64,000 nucleotides of DNA, taken from NCBI GenBank assembly GCA_963789005.1, contig CAWBIZ010000011.1:553052-617051 (forward strand). The letters are read 5' to 3'. This document shows, piece after piece, positions 8,075 through 15,788 of the stretch. The DNA comes from DASSUW01 sp963789005 (GTDB lineage: Bacteria; Actinomycetota; Thermoleophilia; Solirubrobacterales; Solirubrobacteraceae). The number at the start of each line of letters is the position of its first letter. Positions within the stretch are counted from its first letter, which is position 1. The notes beneath the pieces were generated by a model that worked only from the letters and a program-made list of their open reading frames with translations, did not search any database and was not told the DNA's origin. A program made the translations under genes and the position numbers.

Positions 8075-9856
8075 ATGGCGACCGTTGACACACCGGGGAC
8101 CGAGCAGAAGGTCACCGTCAAGGAGATGTCGTGGGACCCCATCACCCGCATCGTCGGGAGCCTGGGCATTCACACGGAGATCGACTTCACCAACCAGCAG
8201 GTCCTCAAGTGCTACAGCACGTCGATGATCTTCCGCGGGTTCGACATCTTCATGAAGGGGATCGACCCGCGTGACACGCACTTCCTGACCAGCCGCATCT
8301 GCGGGATCTGCGGTGACAACCACTGCACGACGTCGGTGCTGTGCCAGAACATGGCCTACGGCATCTACCCGCCCAAGCTCGGCAACTGCGCGTACAACCT
8401 CGCCGAGCTCGCCGACTACATGTTCGACCATGCGATCTACAACGACTGCATGTGCAACGTGGACTTCTGCGAGCAGATGGTGAAGGACACGAACCCCTCG
8501 CTGCTGGCGAAGGCGGAGAAGACGGCGTCGCCGCACGGTGACATCCACGGGTTCAAGACGATCGCCGACATCATGCGGGCGCTGAACCCGTTCACCGGCG
8601 AGTTCTATCTCGAGACGCTGCAGGTGGCCCGCTACACGCGCGAGATGTACTGCCTCTTCGGCGGCCGCCACACCCACCCGTCGACGATCATGCCGGGCGG
8701 GGTGAGCGCGGACATCACCTCCCAGACGTGCACCGACTACTACGTGCGCCTGATGCGGTACGTCGACTACTGCAAGCGCACCGTGCCGATGCACGACGAC
8801 ATCTACGACTTCTTCCTCCAGGAGCTGCCGGGCTACGACATGGTCGGCTACCGGGAGACCGACCTGGTCTGCTGGGGCGCGTTCGACGACCCCGACGTCC
8901 TGCGGTACGACTACAAGGACATGACGGACTGGGGGCGGACCCGCTATGTCACGCCGGGCCTCGTGTTCGGCGGCGAGCTGATCACCACCGACCTCGTCGA
9001 GATCAACCTGGCGATCCGCATCCTGCTCGGCTCGAGCTACTTCGACGACTGGACGGGCGAGGAGACGTTCGTCACGCATGACCCGCTCGGCAACCCGGTC
9101 GACAAGCGCCACCCGTGGAACAAGGTGACGCTGCCGAAGCCGCAGGCACGCGACTTCACCGACAAGTACTCGTGGGTCGTCTCCCCGCGGATGTACGACA
9201 AGCGCAACGACCGCTACGTGGCCAACGACACCGGCGGCGGCCCGTTCGCCCGCCAGTGGGTGACGGCCAAGGCCGGCCTCGTCGACCTCAAGTACGTCAA
9301 GGCGACCGGCCACAGTCTCCAGATGGTGCTCCCGAAGACCGGCTTCATGCCCGAGATGGAGCTCGAGTGGAAGATCCCGGAGAAGTCCAACGCGATCGAG
9401 CGCGACCGCGCGCGGACCTACCACCAGGCGTTCTCGGCGCTGGTCGCCATCCACCACATCGAGGAGGCGCTCGCCGAGGTGCGGGCGGGGCGGACCAAGA
9501 GCGCGAACAAGGTCACGGTGCCCGACAACGCGGTCAGCGTCGGCTTCCACGAGGCCGCCCGCGGCGTGCTCTCGCACCACATGGTGATCCGGGACGGCAA
9601 GGTGGCCAACTACCAGCCGTACCCGCCGACCCCCTGGAACGCGAACCCGCGTGACGTCTACGGCACGCCGGGACCGTACGAGGACGCGGTCCAGAACACC
9701 CCGATCTTCGAGGAGAACGGCCCGGACAACTTCAAGGGCGTGGACATCATGCGGGCGGTGCACTCGTTCGACCCCTGCCTCCCGTGCGGCGTGCACATGT
9801 ACACGGGCAAGGGCAAGGTGCGGAAGGTGTTGCACACGCCCACTGCGCTGGCGTGA
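8075..9856 (+). CDS. hhyL: [NiFe] hydrogenase large subunit, group 1h
   Basis: Catalytic subunit (593 residues) carrying the NiFe(CN)2CO site and oxidising H2. The L1 motif RICGICGDNHC gives Cys76 and Cys79; the L2 motif DPCLPCGVH gives Cys568 and Cys571. After His574 there is a 19-residue tail (MYTGKGKVRK...), the peptide expected to be removed by the maturation protease encoded at 12823. Together with hhyS, the overall form matches group 1h enzymes, known in other Actinobacteria for oxidising atmospheric H2. Its stop overlaps the next gene by 4 bp. Confidence 0.96.
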   Translation: MATVDTPGTEQKVTVKEMSWDPITRIVGSLGIHTEIDFTNQQVLKCYSTSMIFRGFDIFMKGIDPRDTHFLTSRICGICGDNHCTTSVLCQNMAYGIYPPKLGNCAYNLAELADYMFDHAIYNDCMCNVDFCEQMVKDTNPSLLAKAEKTASPHGDIHGFKTIADIMRALNPFTGEFYLETLQVARYTREMYCLFGGRHTHPSTIMPGGVSADITSQTCTDYYVRLMRYVDYCKRTVPMHDDIYDFFLQELPGYDMVGYRETDLVCWGAFDDPDVLRYDYKDMTDWGRTRYVTPGLVFGGELITTDLVEINLAIRILLGSSYFDDWTGEETFVTHDPLGNPVDKRHPWNKVTLPKPQARDFTDKYSWVVSPRMYDKRNDRYVANDTGGGPFARQWVTAKAGLVDLKYVKATGHSLQMVLPKTGFMPEMELEWKIPEKSNAIERDRARTYHQAFSALVAIHHIEEALAEVRAGRTKSANKVTVPDNAVSVGFHEAARGVLSHHMVIRDGKVANYQPYPPTPWNANPRDVYGTPGPYEDAVQNTPIFEENGPDNFKGVDIMRAVHSFDPCLPCGVHMYTGKGKVRKVLHTPTALA

Positions 9857-11154
9857 GCACGGAAGCTCTCGCCTCCGACCTGAGCGCGCGCCTCGACGCG
9901 ATCGGCGACCCGCGGGTCGAGGCGCTCGTCGCCGAGTTGATGGAGATGTACGGCGAAGGCCTGGACCGGGTCTTCGCCGTGCTCGACGACGCCCAGCGCG
10001 CGCAGCTGGCCGAGGACGGGGTGGTGGCCAGCCTGATGCTGCTGCACGGCCACTACCCGGTCGAGCTCGAGACGCGCGTGCGCGAGGCGCTCGAGACCGT
10101 GCGGCCGTACATGGAGTCCCATGGCGGCGGCGTCGAGCTGGTCGCGCTCGAGGCCGGGGTCGCGCGGCTGCGGATGCTCGGCGGCTGCGAGGGCTGCCCC
10201 GCTTCCGCGTCGACGCTCGAGAACGCGATCATGGGCGCGCTCGAGGAGAACGCGCCCGATCTCGCGGGAGTCGAGCTCGACGGCGTCGACGTCACGCCGG
10301 CGGCCCCGCGCACCGAGTGGAGCGCGATCGACGGGCTGGAGGTGGCGACGGGCGCGCTGGCGGCGGTCGGGGAGCTGGTCGTGGCCAACGTCGACGGCAC
10401 GCTGCTCGCCTACCGCAACGCGTGCGCCTCGTGCGGCGGGCCGCTCGACGCGGGCGTGCTGATCCTCGGCACGCTCACGTGCACGGCCTGCGGCCACGGC
10501 TTCGACCTGCCGCGCGCCGGCCGCTCGGCGGACGACGCGGGCCTGCAGCTCGACCCGGTGCCGCTGCTGCGCGAGAACGGAACCATCCGCGTGGCGGCCG
10601 CGCCCGCGCACGAGCACGTGGCGACCGAGACCGGATGCGAGCTGTGCGGGCACGACCTGCCCGAGGTCCACAAGCACCTCCTGCACCTCTCCGAGCGGCG
10701 GATCCTGTGCGTGTGCGGCACCTGCTGGTCGGTCCGCTCCGGCGACCCCGAGTTCCGGCCCGCGGGCAACCGCACGCTGTGGCTCGACGACCTCGAGATC
10801 AGCGACGAGCAGTGGGCGGGCTTCCAGATCCCGATCGGCCTCGCGTTCTTCATGCACAGCACGGTCGCCGACGGGGTGGTCGCGCTCTACCCGAGCCCCG
10901 CGGGCGCGACCGAGTCCGAGCTCGACATGGGCACGTGGGAGCAGGTCTGCGCCGCCAACCCGGTGCTCGCCGGGCTCGAGCCCGACACCGAGGCGCTGGT
11001 CGTCAACCGCATGGCCGAGCCGGCGCAGCAGGTGATCGTGCCGATCGACGTCGCCTACCAGCTCGTTGGCGTGGTCAAGGAGTCGTGGGAGGGGATCACG
11101 GGCGGCGCGGCGATGCGCCAGGCCGTGGCCGAGTACTTCGAGGGACTGCGATGA
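9853..11154 (+). CDS. hhyE: hydrogenase-associated iron-sulfur protein: NifU-like, Rieske-like (all-Cys) and DUF5947-like regions
   Basis: 433-residue multidomain protein started at GTG 9853, overlapping hhyL by 4 bp. In order: an N-terminal helical part; a NifU C-terminal-type domain (HGGGVELVAL...GGCEGCPAS, with CxxC); a Rieske-like region; and a C-terminal domain with two Cys pairs (CELCGHDLPE, CVCGTCWSV) that I recall as DUF5947. The Rieske-like part reads CASCGGPL and CTACGHGFDL. The usual CxH and CxxH become CxxC-type pairs, so both cluster His ligands are replaced. In mycobacteria an iron-sulfur protein next to hhySL (HhyE) is proposed as electron acceptor. The same role is inferred here, and the symbol is assigned by analogy. 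Confidence 0.75.
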   Translation: MSTEALASDLSARLDAIGDPRVEALVAELMEMYGEGLDRVFAVLDDAQRAQLAEDGVVASLMLLHGHYPVELETRVREALETVRPYMESHGGGVELVALEAGVARLRMLGGCEGCPASASTLENAIMGALEENAPDLAGVELDGVDVTPAAPRTEWSAIDGLEVATGALAAVGELVVANVDGTLLAYRNACASCGGPLDAGVLILGTLTCTACGHGFDLPRAGRSADDAGLQLDPVPLLRENGTIRVAAAPAHEHVATETGCELCGHDLPEVHKHLLHLSERRILCVCGTCWSVRSGDPEFRPAGNRTLWLDDLEISDEQWAGFQIPIGLAFFMHSTVADGVVALYPSPAGATESELDMGTWEQVCAANPVLAGLEPDTEALVVNRMAEPAQQVIVPIDVAYQLVGVVKESWEGITGGAAMRQAVAEYFEGLR

Positions 11155-11747
11155 GGTTCGAGGTCGTGATGGCGGAGCCCGTCGCCCACGCGGTCGCCCC
11201 CACCATGCGCTTCTCGCTCCGGGTCGAGGAGGAGCGGCCGGTCCACGGGATCGCGCTGTCGGCGCAGATCATGGTCGACCCGGCGCGGCGCACGTACGAC
11301 GACGCCACGCGCGAGCGGCTCGTCGACCTCTTCGGCGCGCCCGAGCGGTGGGCGGCGACCACGCGCAGCTTCCTATGGAGCCAGGTGGGCACGCTCGTGC
11401 CCGGCTTCGAGGGGGAGGGCAAGTTCGACCTCGTCGTGCCCTGCACCTACGACCTCGACGTCGCCGCCGCCAAGTACTTCTACTCGCTCCCCGACGGCGA
11501 GATCCCGCTGAGCTTCCACTTCAGCGGGACGATCGTGCACCCCGAGTCGCAGATCGCGATGGTCCCCTGGAGCTCGTCGGCGCGGTTCATGCTCCCGGTT
11601 CAGACCTGGAAGGCGATGATGGCGCTCTACTACCCCGGCGGCGGGTGGGTGCGGCTCGACCACGGGACGCTCGACGCCCTGCAGGCGCGCAAGGCCGAGC
11701 GGGGGCTGCCGTCGCTCGACGCCGCGGTCGCGGAGCTGCTCGCATGA
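11151..11747 (+). CDS. hydrogenase-operon conserved protein (DUF6084-like)
   Basis: 198 residues, ATG overlapping the preceding gene by 4 bp. No catalytic motif that I recognise. The sequence is a beta-rich, soluble protein with conserved-looking aromatic stretches (TTRSFLWSQVG, CTYDLDVAAAKYFY, PLSFHFSGTI). I recall this as a family found next to actinobacterial hydrogenases (DUF6084), but cannot verify that here. The position between the electron-carrier protein and the protease suggests a role in enzyme assembly or membrane/electron coupling. Confidence 0.75.
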   Translation: MRFEVVMAEPVAHAVAPTMRFSLRVEEERPVHGIALSAQIMVDPARRTYDDATRERLVDLFGAPERWAATTRSFLWSQVGTLVPGFEGEGKFDLVVPCTYDLDVAAAKYFYSLPDGEIPLSFHFSGTIVHPESQIAMVPWSSSARFMLPVQTWKAMMALYYPGGGWVRLDHGTLDALQARKAERGLPSLDAAVAELLA

Positions 11748-12826
11748 CCGACCTCGAGCAGCTCGTCGACACGCTGCTGTACGAGGGCTACGCGCTCTAC
11801 CCGTACACGCCCGGGGCGACCAAGAACGCCACGCCGACGCCGTTCGGGATCGTCTACCCGCCCGCCTGCACGGCCGGCACGAAGGCGCGCCACGACCGCG
11901 TGCGGATCCAGGTCGTGGCGGAAGCGGGCGACGACGCGACGTTCACCGGCAGCGTGCGCTTCCTGCAGGGGTCGGGGCCGCGCCACGAGGCCGCGCCGCG
12001 GCGGCTCGACCTGCCGGCCACGCCGGCCGGCGAGTCGAACGTGCTGCCGTTCGTGTTCGACGGCGTGCGCGGCCGCGCGCGGCTGTCGGCGGAGCGGCTC
12101 GAGGGCGGCGCGGTGCGGCTGGAGCTGTGCGTGCACAACACGACCGAGGTCGCCGACGGGCTCGAGCGCGCGGAGGCGCTCGCGCACAGCCTGCTCTCCA
12201 CGCACGTGACGGCGCACGTCGCCGGCGGCCGCTTCGTCTCGCCGCTCGACCGCGACGGCCCGCACGCCGCGGCGGTGGCCGAGTGCGAGCAGGTGAACAC
12301 GTGGCCGGTGCTGGCGAGCGACGCCGACGACGCCGTGCTGGGCGCGGCGATCATGCTTCCCGACCACCCGCAGCTCGCGCCCGAGAGCCGCGGCAGCCTG
12401 TTCGACTCGACGGAGATCGAGGAGGCGCTGCTGCTGCACGTGCTCGCGTTGTCGGACGACGAGCGCGAGCAGGCCGCCCAGCAGGACCCGGCCGTGCGGG
12501 CGATGCTGGCGCGCGCCGCGGCCGCCACGCCCGAGGACGTGATGGCGCTGCACGGGCGCGTGACCGTGCAGGACCCGCCGGGCGAGCGGTCGGCGACCGT
12601 CGACGGCGTCACCTACCGGCTCGGCGACAGCGTGGTGCTGCGCGCCGAGAGCACGGCTCACGATCACCTGGTGGCGGGGCGCACGGCCACGATCGAGCGC
12701 ATCTATCTCGACTACGACGGCCGGGTGCACCTGGCCGTCACCGTCGACGACGATCCCGGCCAGGACCTGCTGCGCGAGATGGGCCGCTTCCTGTTCTTCG
12801 ACCCGAGTGAGGTGGTGCCGGCGTGA
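11744..12826 (+). CDS. hydrogenase-operon conserved protein of unknown function
   Basis: 360 residues, ATG at 11744 overlapping its upstream neighbour by 4 bp. A long upstream in-frame extension is a shadow of that neighbour. No signal peptide or membrane helix. The N-terminal two thirds look like a beta-rich domain (residues about 1-200) followed by a helical linker rich in Glu/Asp. The C-terminal about 75 residues (GVTYRLGDSVVLRA...DPGQDLLREMGRFLFFDPSEV) resemble an SH3-like beta barrel. The function is unknown; synteny with hhySL and the overlapping protease gene argue for a hydrogenase-specific assembly or regulatory factor. Confidence 0.75.
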   Translation: MTDLEQLVDTLLYEGYALYPYTPGATKNATPTPFGIVYPPACTAGTKARHDRVRIQVVAEAGDDATFTGSVRFLQGSGPRHEAAPRRLDLPATPAGESNVLPFVFDGVRGRARLSAERLEGGAVRLELCVHNTTEVADGLERAEALAHSLLSTHVTAHVAGGRFVSPLDRDGPHAAAVAECEQVNTWPVLASDADDAVLGAAIMLPDHPQLAPESRGSLFDSTEIEEALLLHVLALSDDEREQAAQQDPAVRAMLARAAAATPEDVMALHGRVTVQDPPGERSATVDGVTYRLGDSVVLRAESTAHDHLVAGRTATIERIYLDYDGRVHLAVTVDDDPGQDLLREMGRFLFFDPSEVVPA

Positions 12827-13335
12827 GCGACCAGTACGAGAAGCAGATCCTGGTCGCGGGCGTCGGCAACGCCTGGATGCAGGACGACGGCTTCGGCGGC
12901 GAGGTCGCGCGCCGGCTCGAGCAGCGCGAGCTGCCGTCCGGGGTGACGGTGATGGAGTTCGGCGCGGGCGGGCTCGACCTCGCGTACGAGATCATGCGCG
13001 GCTACCACGCGCTCGTGCTGCTCGACGTCAGCCGCCAGGGCGGGGAGCCCGGCACGCTGTACGTGATCGAGCCCGACCCCGACGAGTTCGGCGGGGCGAT
13101 CGAGGACGGCGAGGCGATCAACCCGCACGGAATGGACCCCAAGACCGTGCTGCGGTTCGTGACCGCGGTCGGCGGCTTCAGCGGGAAGGTCGTGGTGATC
13201 GCCTGCGAGCCGGCGGAGATCGAGGACCTCGGCATGGGGCTGTCGCCGGCGGTCGAGGCGGCGGTCGACCGCGCCATCGACCTCGTCGTGAGCACGATCG
13301 AGGAGCTGCGCACCGACGCGGCGTACCGGAGCTGA
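12823..13335 (+). CDS. hydrogenase maturation protease (M52/HyaD-HycI family)
   Basis: 170 residues, GTG start overlapping upstream by 4 bp. This is the nickel-dependent endopeptidase that cuts the C-terminal tail from the large subunit after NiFe insertion. Family features: the N-terminal VAGVGNAWMQDDGFGGEVARRL (metal-binding acidic residue near the DDGFG turn) and the MEFGAGGLDLAYEI segment. Substrate is most likely the 19-residue tail of HhyL. It ends one base into the hypA start. Confidence 0.93.
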   Translation: MSDQYEKQILVAGVGNAWMQDDGFGGEVARRLEQRELPSGVTVMEFGAGGLDLAYEIMRGYHALVLLDVSRQGGEPGTLYVIEPDPDEFGGAIEDGEAINPHGMDPKTVLRFVTAVGGFSGKVVVIACEPAEIEDLGMGLSPAVEAAVDRAIDLVVSTIEELRTDAAYRS

Positions 13336-13679
13336 TGCACGAGCTGTCGGTCTCCAGCGCGGTCGTCGACACGGCGCTCCGGCACGCGGCGGGGCGGCGC
13401 GTGACCGTGGTGACCGTGCGGATCGGCCACCTGCGCCAGGTCGTGCCCGACTCGCTGGCGTTCTACTTCGACCTCGTCACGCGCGAGACGCTGTGCGAGG
13501 GCGCGCGGCTCGAGCAGGTCCTGGTGCCGGCGCGGCTGCGCTGCGGTGACTGCGCCCGCGAGTGGGATCCTGAGGACATGCTGTTCCGCTGCACGTGCGG
13601 GGGCCGCGGCGAGGTGCTCGAGGGCAACGAGCTCGAGGTCGAGTCGATCGAGGTGGAGGAGGCGGCATGCACCGCGTGA
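13335..13679 (+). CDS. hypA: hydrogenase nickel incorporation protein HypA
   Basis: 114-residue nickel chaperone, ATG at 13335 (TGATG junction with the protease). The N-terminal MHEL supplies the Ni-binding His2. The zinc site shows CGDC followed by CTC. Most HypA proteins have two CxxC pairs, so the second pair is one residue short here. HypA delivers Ni to the large subunit together with HypB, encoded next with a 13-bp overlap. Confidence 0.94.
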   Translation: MHELSVSSAVVDTALRHAAGRRVTVVTVRIGHLRQVVPDSLAFYFDLVTRETLCEGARLEQVLVPARLRCGDCAREWDPEDMLFRCTCGGRGEVLEGNELEVESIEVEEAACTA

Positions 13680-14347
13680 AGGTCCGGGTGGTCGAGGACG
13701 CGCTCGACGCCAACAACACGATCGCGCGCGCCAACCGCGACGACTTCGACCGCGCCGGCGTGCGCGTGCTGAACTTGATGAGCGCGCCCGGGTCGGGCAA
13801 GACGTCGCTGCTCGAGCGGGTGCTCGGCGATCTCGGCGAGGTGCGGCCGGGAGTGCTCGAGGGCGACGTCCAGGGCTCGTACGACGCCGACCGGCTCGCG
13901 AGCCTGCACGTGCCGGTGACGCAGCTCAACACCGATCCCGGGTTCGGCGGCGAATGCCACCTGGACGCCAACATGGTCCGCTCCGCGCTGGGGTCGCTGC
14001 CGCTGAGCGAGCTCGACCTGCTGGTGATCGAGAACGTCGGCAACCTCGTGTGCCCGGCCGAGTTCCGCGTGGGGGAGGATGCGCGGGCGATGGTCTGCTC
14101 GGTCACCGAGGGCGAGGACAAGCCGCTCAAGTACCCGCTGATGTTCCGCACCGCCGAGCTCGTGCTCGTGAACAAGATCGACCTGCTGCCGCACCTGGAC
14201 TTCGACCTCGAGCAGTTCGAGCACAACCTCGACGCGGTCAACCCCGGCGTGCCGCGCATGCTGGTGTCGGCGCGGACGGGCGAGGGCGTCGACGCCTGGC
14301 GCGACTGGCTGCTCTCCCTGGCCGCGCGCAGCGAGGTGCCGGCCTGA
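13667..14347 (+). CDS. hypB: hydrogenase nickel incorporation GTPase HypB
   Basis: 226-residue SIMIBI-class GTPase that drives nickel insertion with HypA. The P-loop is APGSGKTS at about residues 40-47, the G3/metal region ENVGNLVCPAEF contains the Ni/Zn-binding Cys, and NKID is the guanine-specificity motif. No His-rich N-terminus, so it is a form without nickel storage. The ATG at 13667 follows AGGAGG inside hypA. Confidence 0.96.
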   Translation: MHRVKVRVVEDALDANNTIARANRDDFDRAGVRVLNLMSAPGSGKTSLLERVLGDLGEVRPGVLEGDVQGSYDADRLASLHVPVTQLNTDPGFGGECHLDANMVRSALGSLPLSELDLLVIENVGNLVCPAEFRVGEDARAMVCSVTEGEDKPLKYPLMFRTAELVLVNKIDLLPHLDFDLEQFEHNLDAVNPGVPRMLVSARTGEGVDAWRDWLLSLAARSEVPA

Positions 14348-15390
14348 TGGAGGCGGTCGCCGCCGACCGGCGCCGCGAGGCGAACGCCTCGTGGTTCGCG
14401 GCCGAGGCCGACCGCCTCGCGCGGCTGTGCGGCGAGATGGCCGAGCGCTTCGCACGCGGCGGGCGCCTGCTGGCCGTGGCCGGAACGGCGCAGGGATGGT
14501 CGGACGCCCACCACGTGGCGGTCGAGTTCGTGCACCCGGTCATCGTCGGCAAGCGCGCGCTCCCGGCGATCGCGGTCACGCCCGAGCAGCTCGCGCTGGT
14601 CGCCGAGCCCGACGACATGGTGATCGCGTTCGGCGCCCCTGTCGGCGACACCCCGGCGTTGGTCATCGAGCTCGATCCCCCGGAGCAGGACCCGTTCATC
14701 CGCCAGGAGCTGGTCGAGACCGCGTACCACGTGCTGTGGGAGCTCGTGCACGTGTTCCTCGACCACAGCGAGCGCAGCGTGCACGACACCGGCGCGGCCA
14801 GCTTCCTGTACCCGTTCCTCGGCGAGCAGGAGACCGACCACGACGCGGTGCTCGAGGACGTGCGGCGCTCGATCCTGATGAAGGCCGAGGAGGTCGGCGA
14901 GCTGCGAGCGCGGACGCTGACCGAGGGTCGCGAGACGCTGCAGGCGGCGGCGGCCGCCGTGCGCGCCGGCGGGCGCGTGCTCGCGCTCGGCAACGGCGGC
15001 TCGGCGACCGACGCCATGGACGTCGTCGCCGACCTGCTGGACGCGGGCCGGCCGGCGCTCGACCTGACCGCCGACACGGCGATCCTGACAGCGATCGCCA
15101 ACGACGTCGGCTTCGAGGCGGTCTTCGCCCGCCAGGTGATCGCCCACGGGCGCCCGGGCGACGTGCTGCTGACGATCTCCACCAGCGGTGGCTCCGGGAA
15201 CGTGATCGCGGCGCTCGCGGAGGCGCGCCGCCGCGGGATCGCCACGATCGCGCTCGTCGGCTACGACGGCGGGCAGATCGCCGCCGACGGCCTCGCCGAC
15301 CACGTCGTGATCACGCGCTCGCAGCACATTCCCCGGATCCAGGAGGCGCAGGCCAGCGCCTACCACGTCCTATGCGAGTTGGTTCGATGA
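14347..15390 (+). CDS. tandem SIS-domain protein, phosphoheptose-isomerase-like
   Basis: 347 residues, starting at the hypB stop (TGATG). Two SIS (sugar isomerase) domains lie in one chain. The first (about 1-165) is diverged: VAGTAQGWSDAHHVAVEFVH and ALPAIAVTPEQ. The second (about 180-347) looks more canonical: ALGNGGSATDAMDVVADL, ILTAIANDVGFEAVF and ISTSGGSGNVIAAL. GmhA is normally a single SIS domain that assembles into a tetramer, so this is a fused pair. Its overlap with hypB and hypF neighbours indicates a hydrogenase-linked function rather than LPS heptose synthesis. The substrate is unknown. Confidence 0.8.
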   Translation: MEAVAADRRREANASWFAAEADRLARLCGEMAERFARGGRLLAVAGTAQGWSDAHHVAVEFVHPVIVGKRALPAIAVTPEQLALVAEPDDMVIAFGAPVGDTPALVIELDPPEQDPFIRQELVETAYHVLWELVHVFLDHSERSVHDTGAASFLYPFLGEQETDHDAVLEDVRRSILMKAEEVGELRARTLTEGRETLQAAAAAVRAGGRVLALGNGGSATDAMDVVADLLDAGRPALDLTADTAILTAIANDVGFEAVFARQVIAHGRPGDVLLTISTSGGSGNVIAALAEARRRGIATIALVGYDGGQIAADGLADHVVITRSQHIPRIQEAQASAYHVLCELVR

Positions 15391-15788
15391 TCCACGCGAT
15401 CTTCCGCGGAGTCGTCGGGGCGATGGCGATGACCGGCGTCCGGGTGTTCGCCAAGCACGCGGGCCTGATCCGCGAGGACCCGCCCGGCCGCCTGACGCGC
15501 AAGAAGGCGCACCACGCACCGCGCGCCAAGGTGGAGCTCATCCACTGGAGCATGGGGGCGGCGTTCGGCGCGACGTACGGGATGCTGCCGGAGGAGGTCC
15601 GCCGCCGCCCGTGGTCCGGGCCGGCCTTCGGCTTGGCCGCGTGGATGGGGTTCGACGCCGTGGTCGCCCCCGCGCTCGGCCTCACGACGCGCGACTGGCC
15701 GAAGGGTCGCGAGCGTGCGGTCTTCATGGCCGACCACGTGCTGTTCGGGCTCGTGCTCAGCGAGCTGCGGTCCCGTCCACGGGAATGA
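15387..15788 (+). CDS. small membrane-associated protein of the hydrogenase operon
   Basis: 133 residues, ATG at 15387 overlapping upstream by 4 bp (an alternative in-frame ATG lies at 15372). It has weakly hydrophobic helices (AIFRGVVGAMAMTGVRVF; GPAFGLAAWMGFDAVVAPALGL; HVLFGLVLSEL), so probably a small integral membrane protein. I do not recognise the family. Position between maturation genes suggests membrane anchoring or assembly of the hydrogenase, an inference only. Confidence 0.7.
   Translation: MIHAIFRGVVGAMAMTGVRVFAKHAGLIREDPPGRLTRKKAHHAPRAKVELIHWSMGAAFGATYGMLPEEVRRRPWSGPAFGLAAWMGFDAVVAPALGLTTRDWPKGRERAVFMADHVLFGLVLSELRSRPRE

Noticed and set aside
8042..9835. 597-codon minus-strand open frame antisense to hhyL
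   Set aside because: Repetitive Val/Arg/His composition and full overlap with an unmistakable hydrogenase large subunit; a codon-bias shadow.
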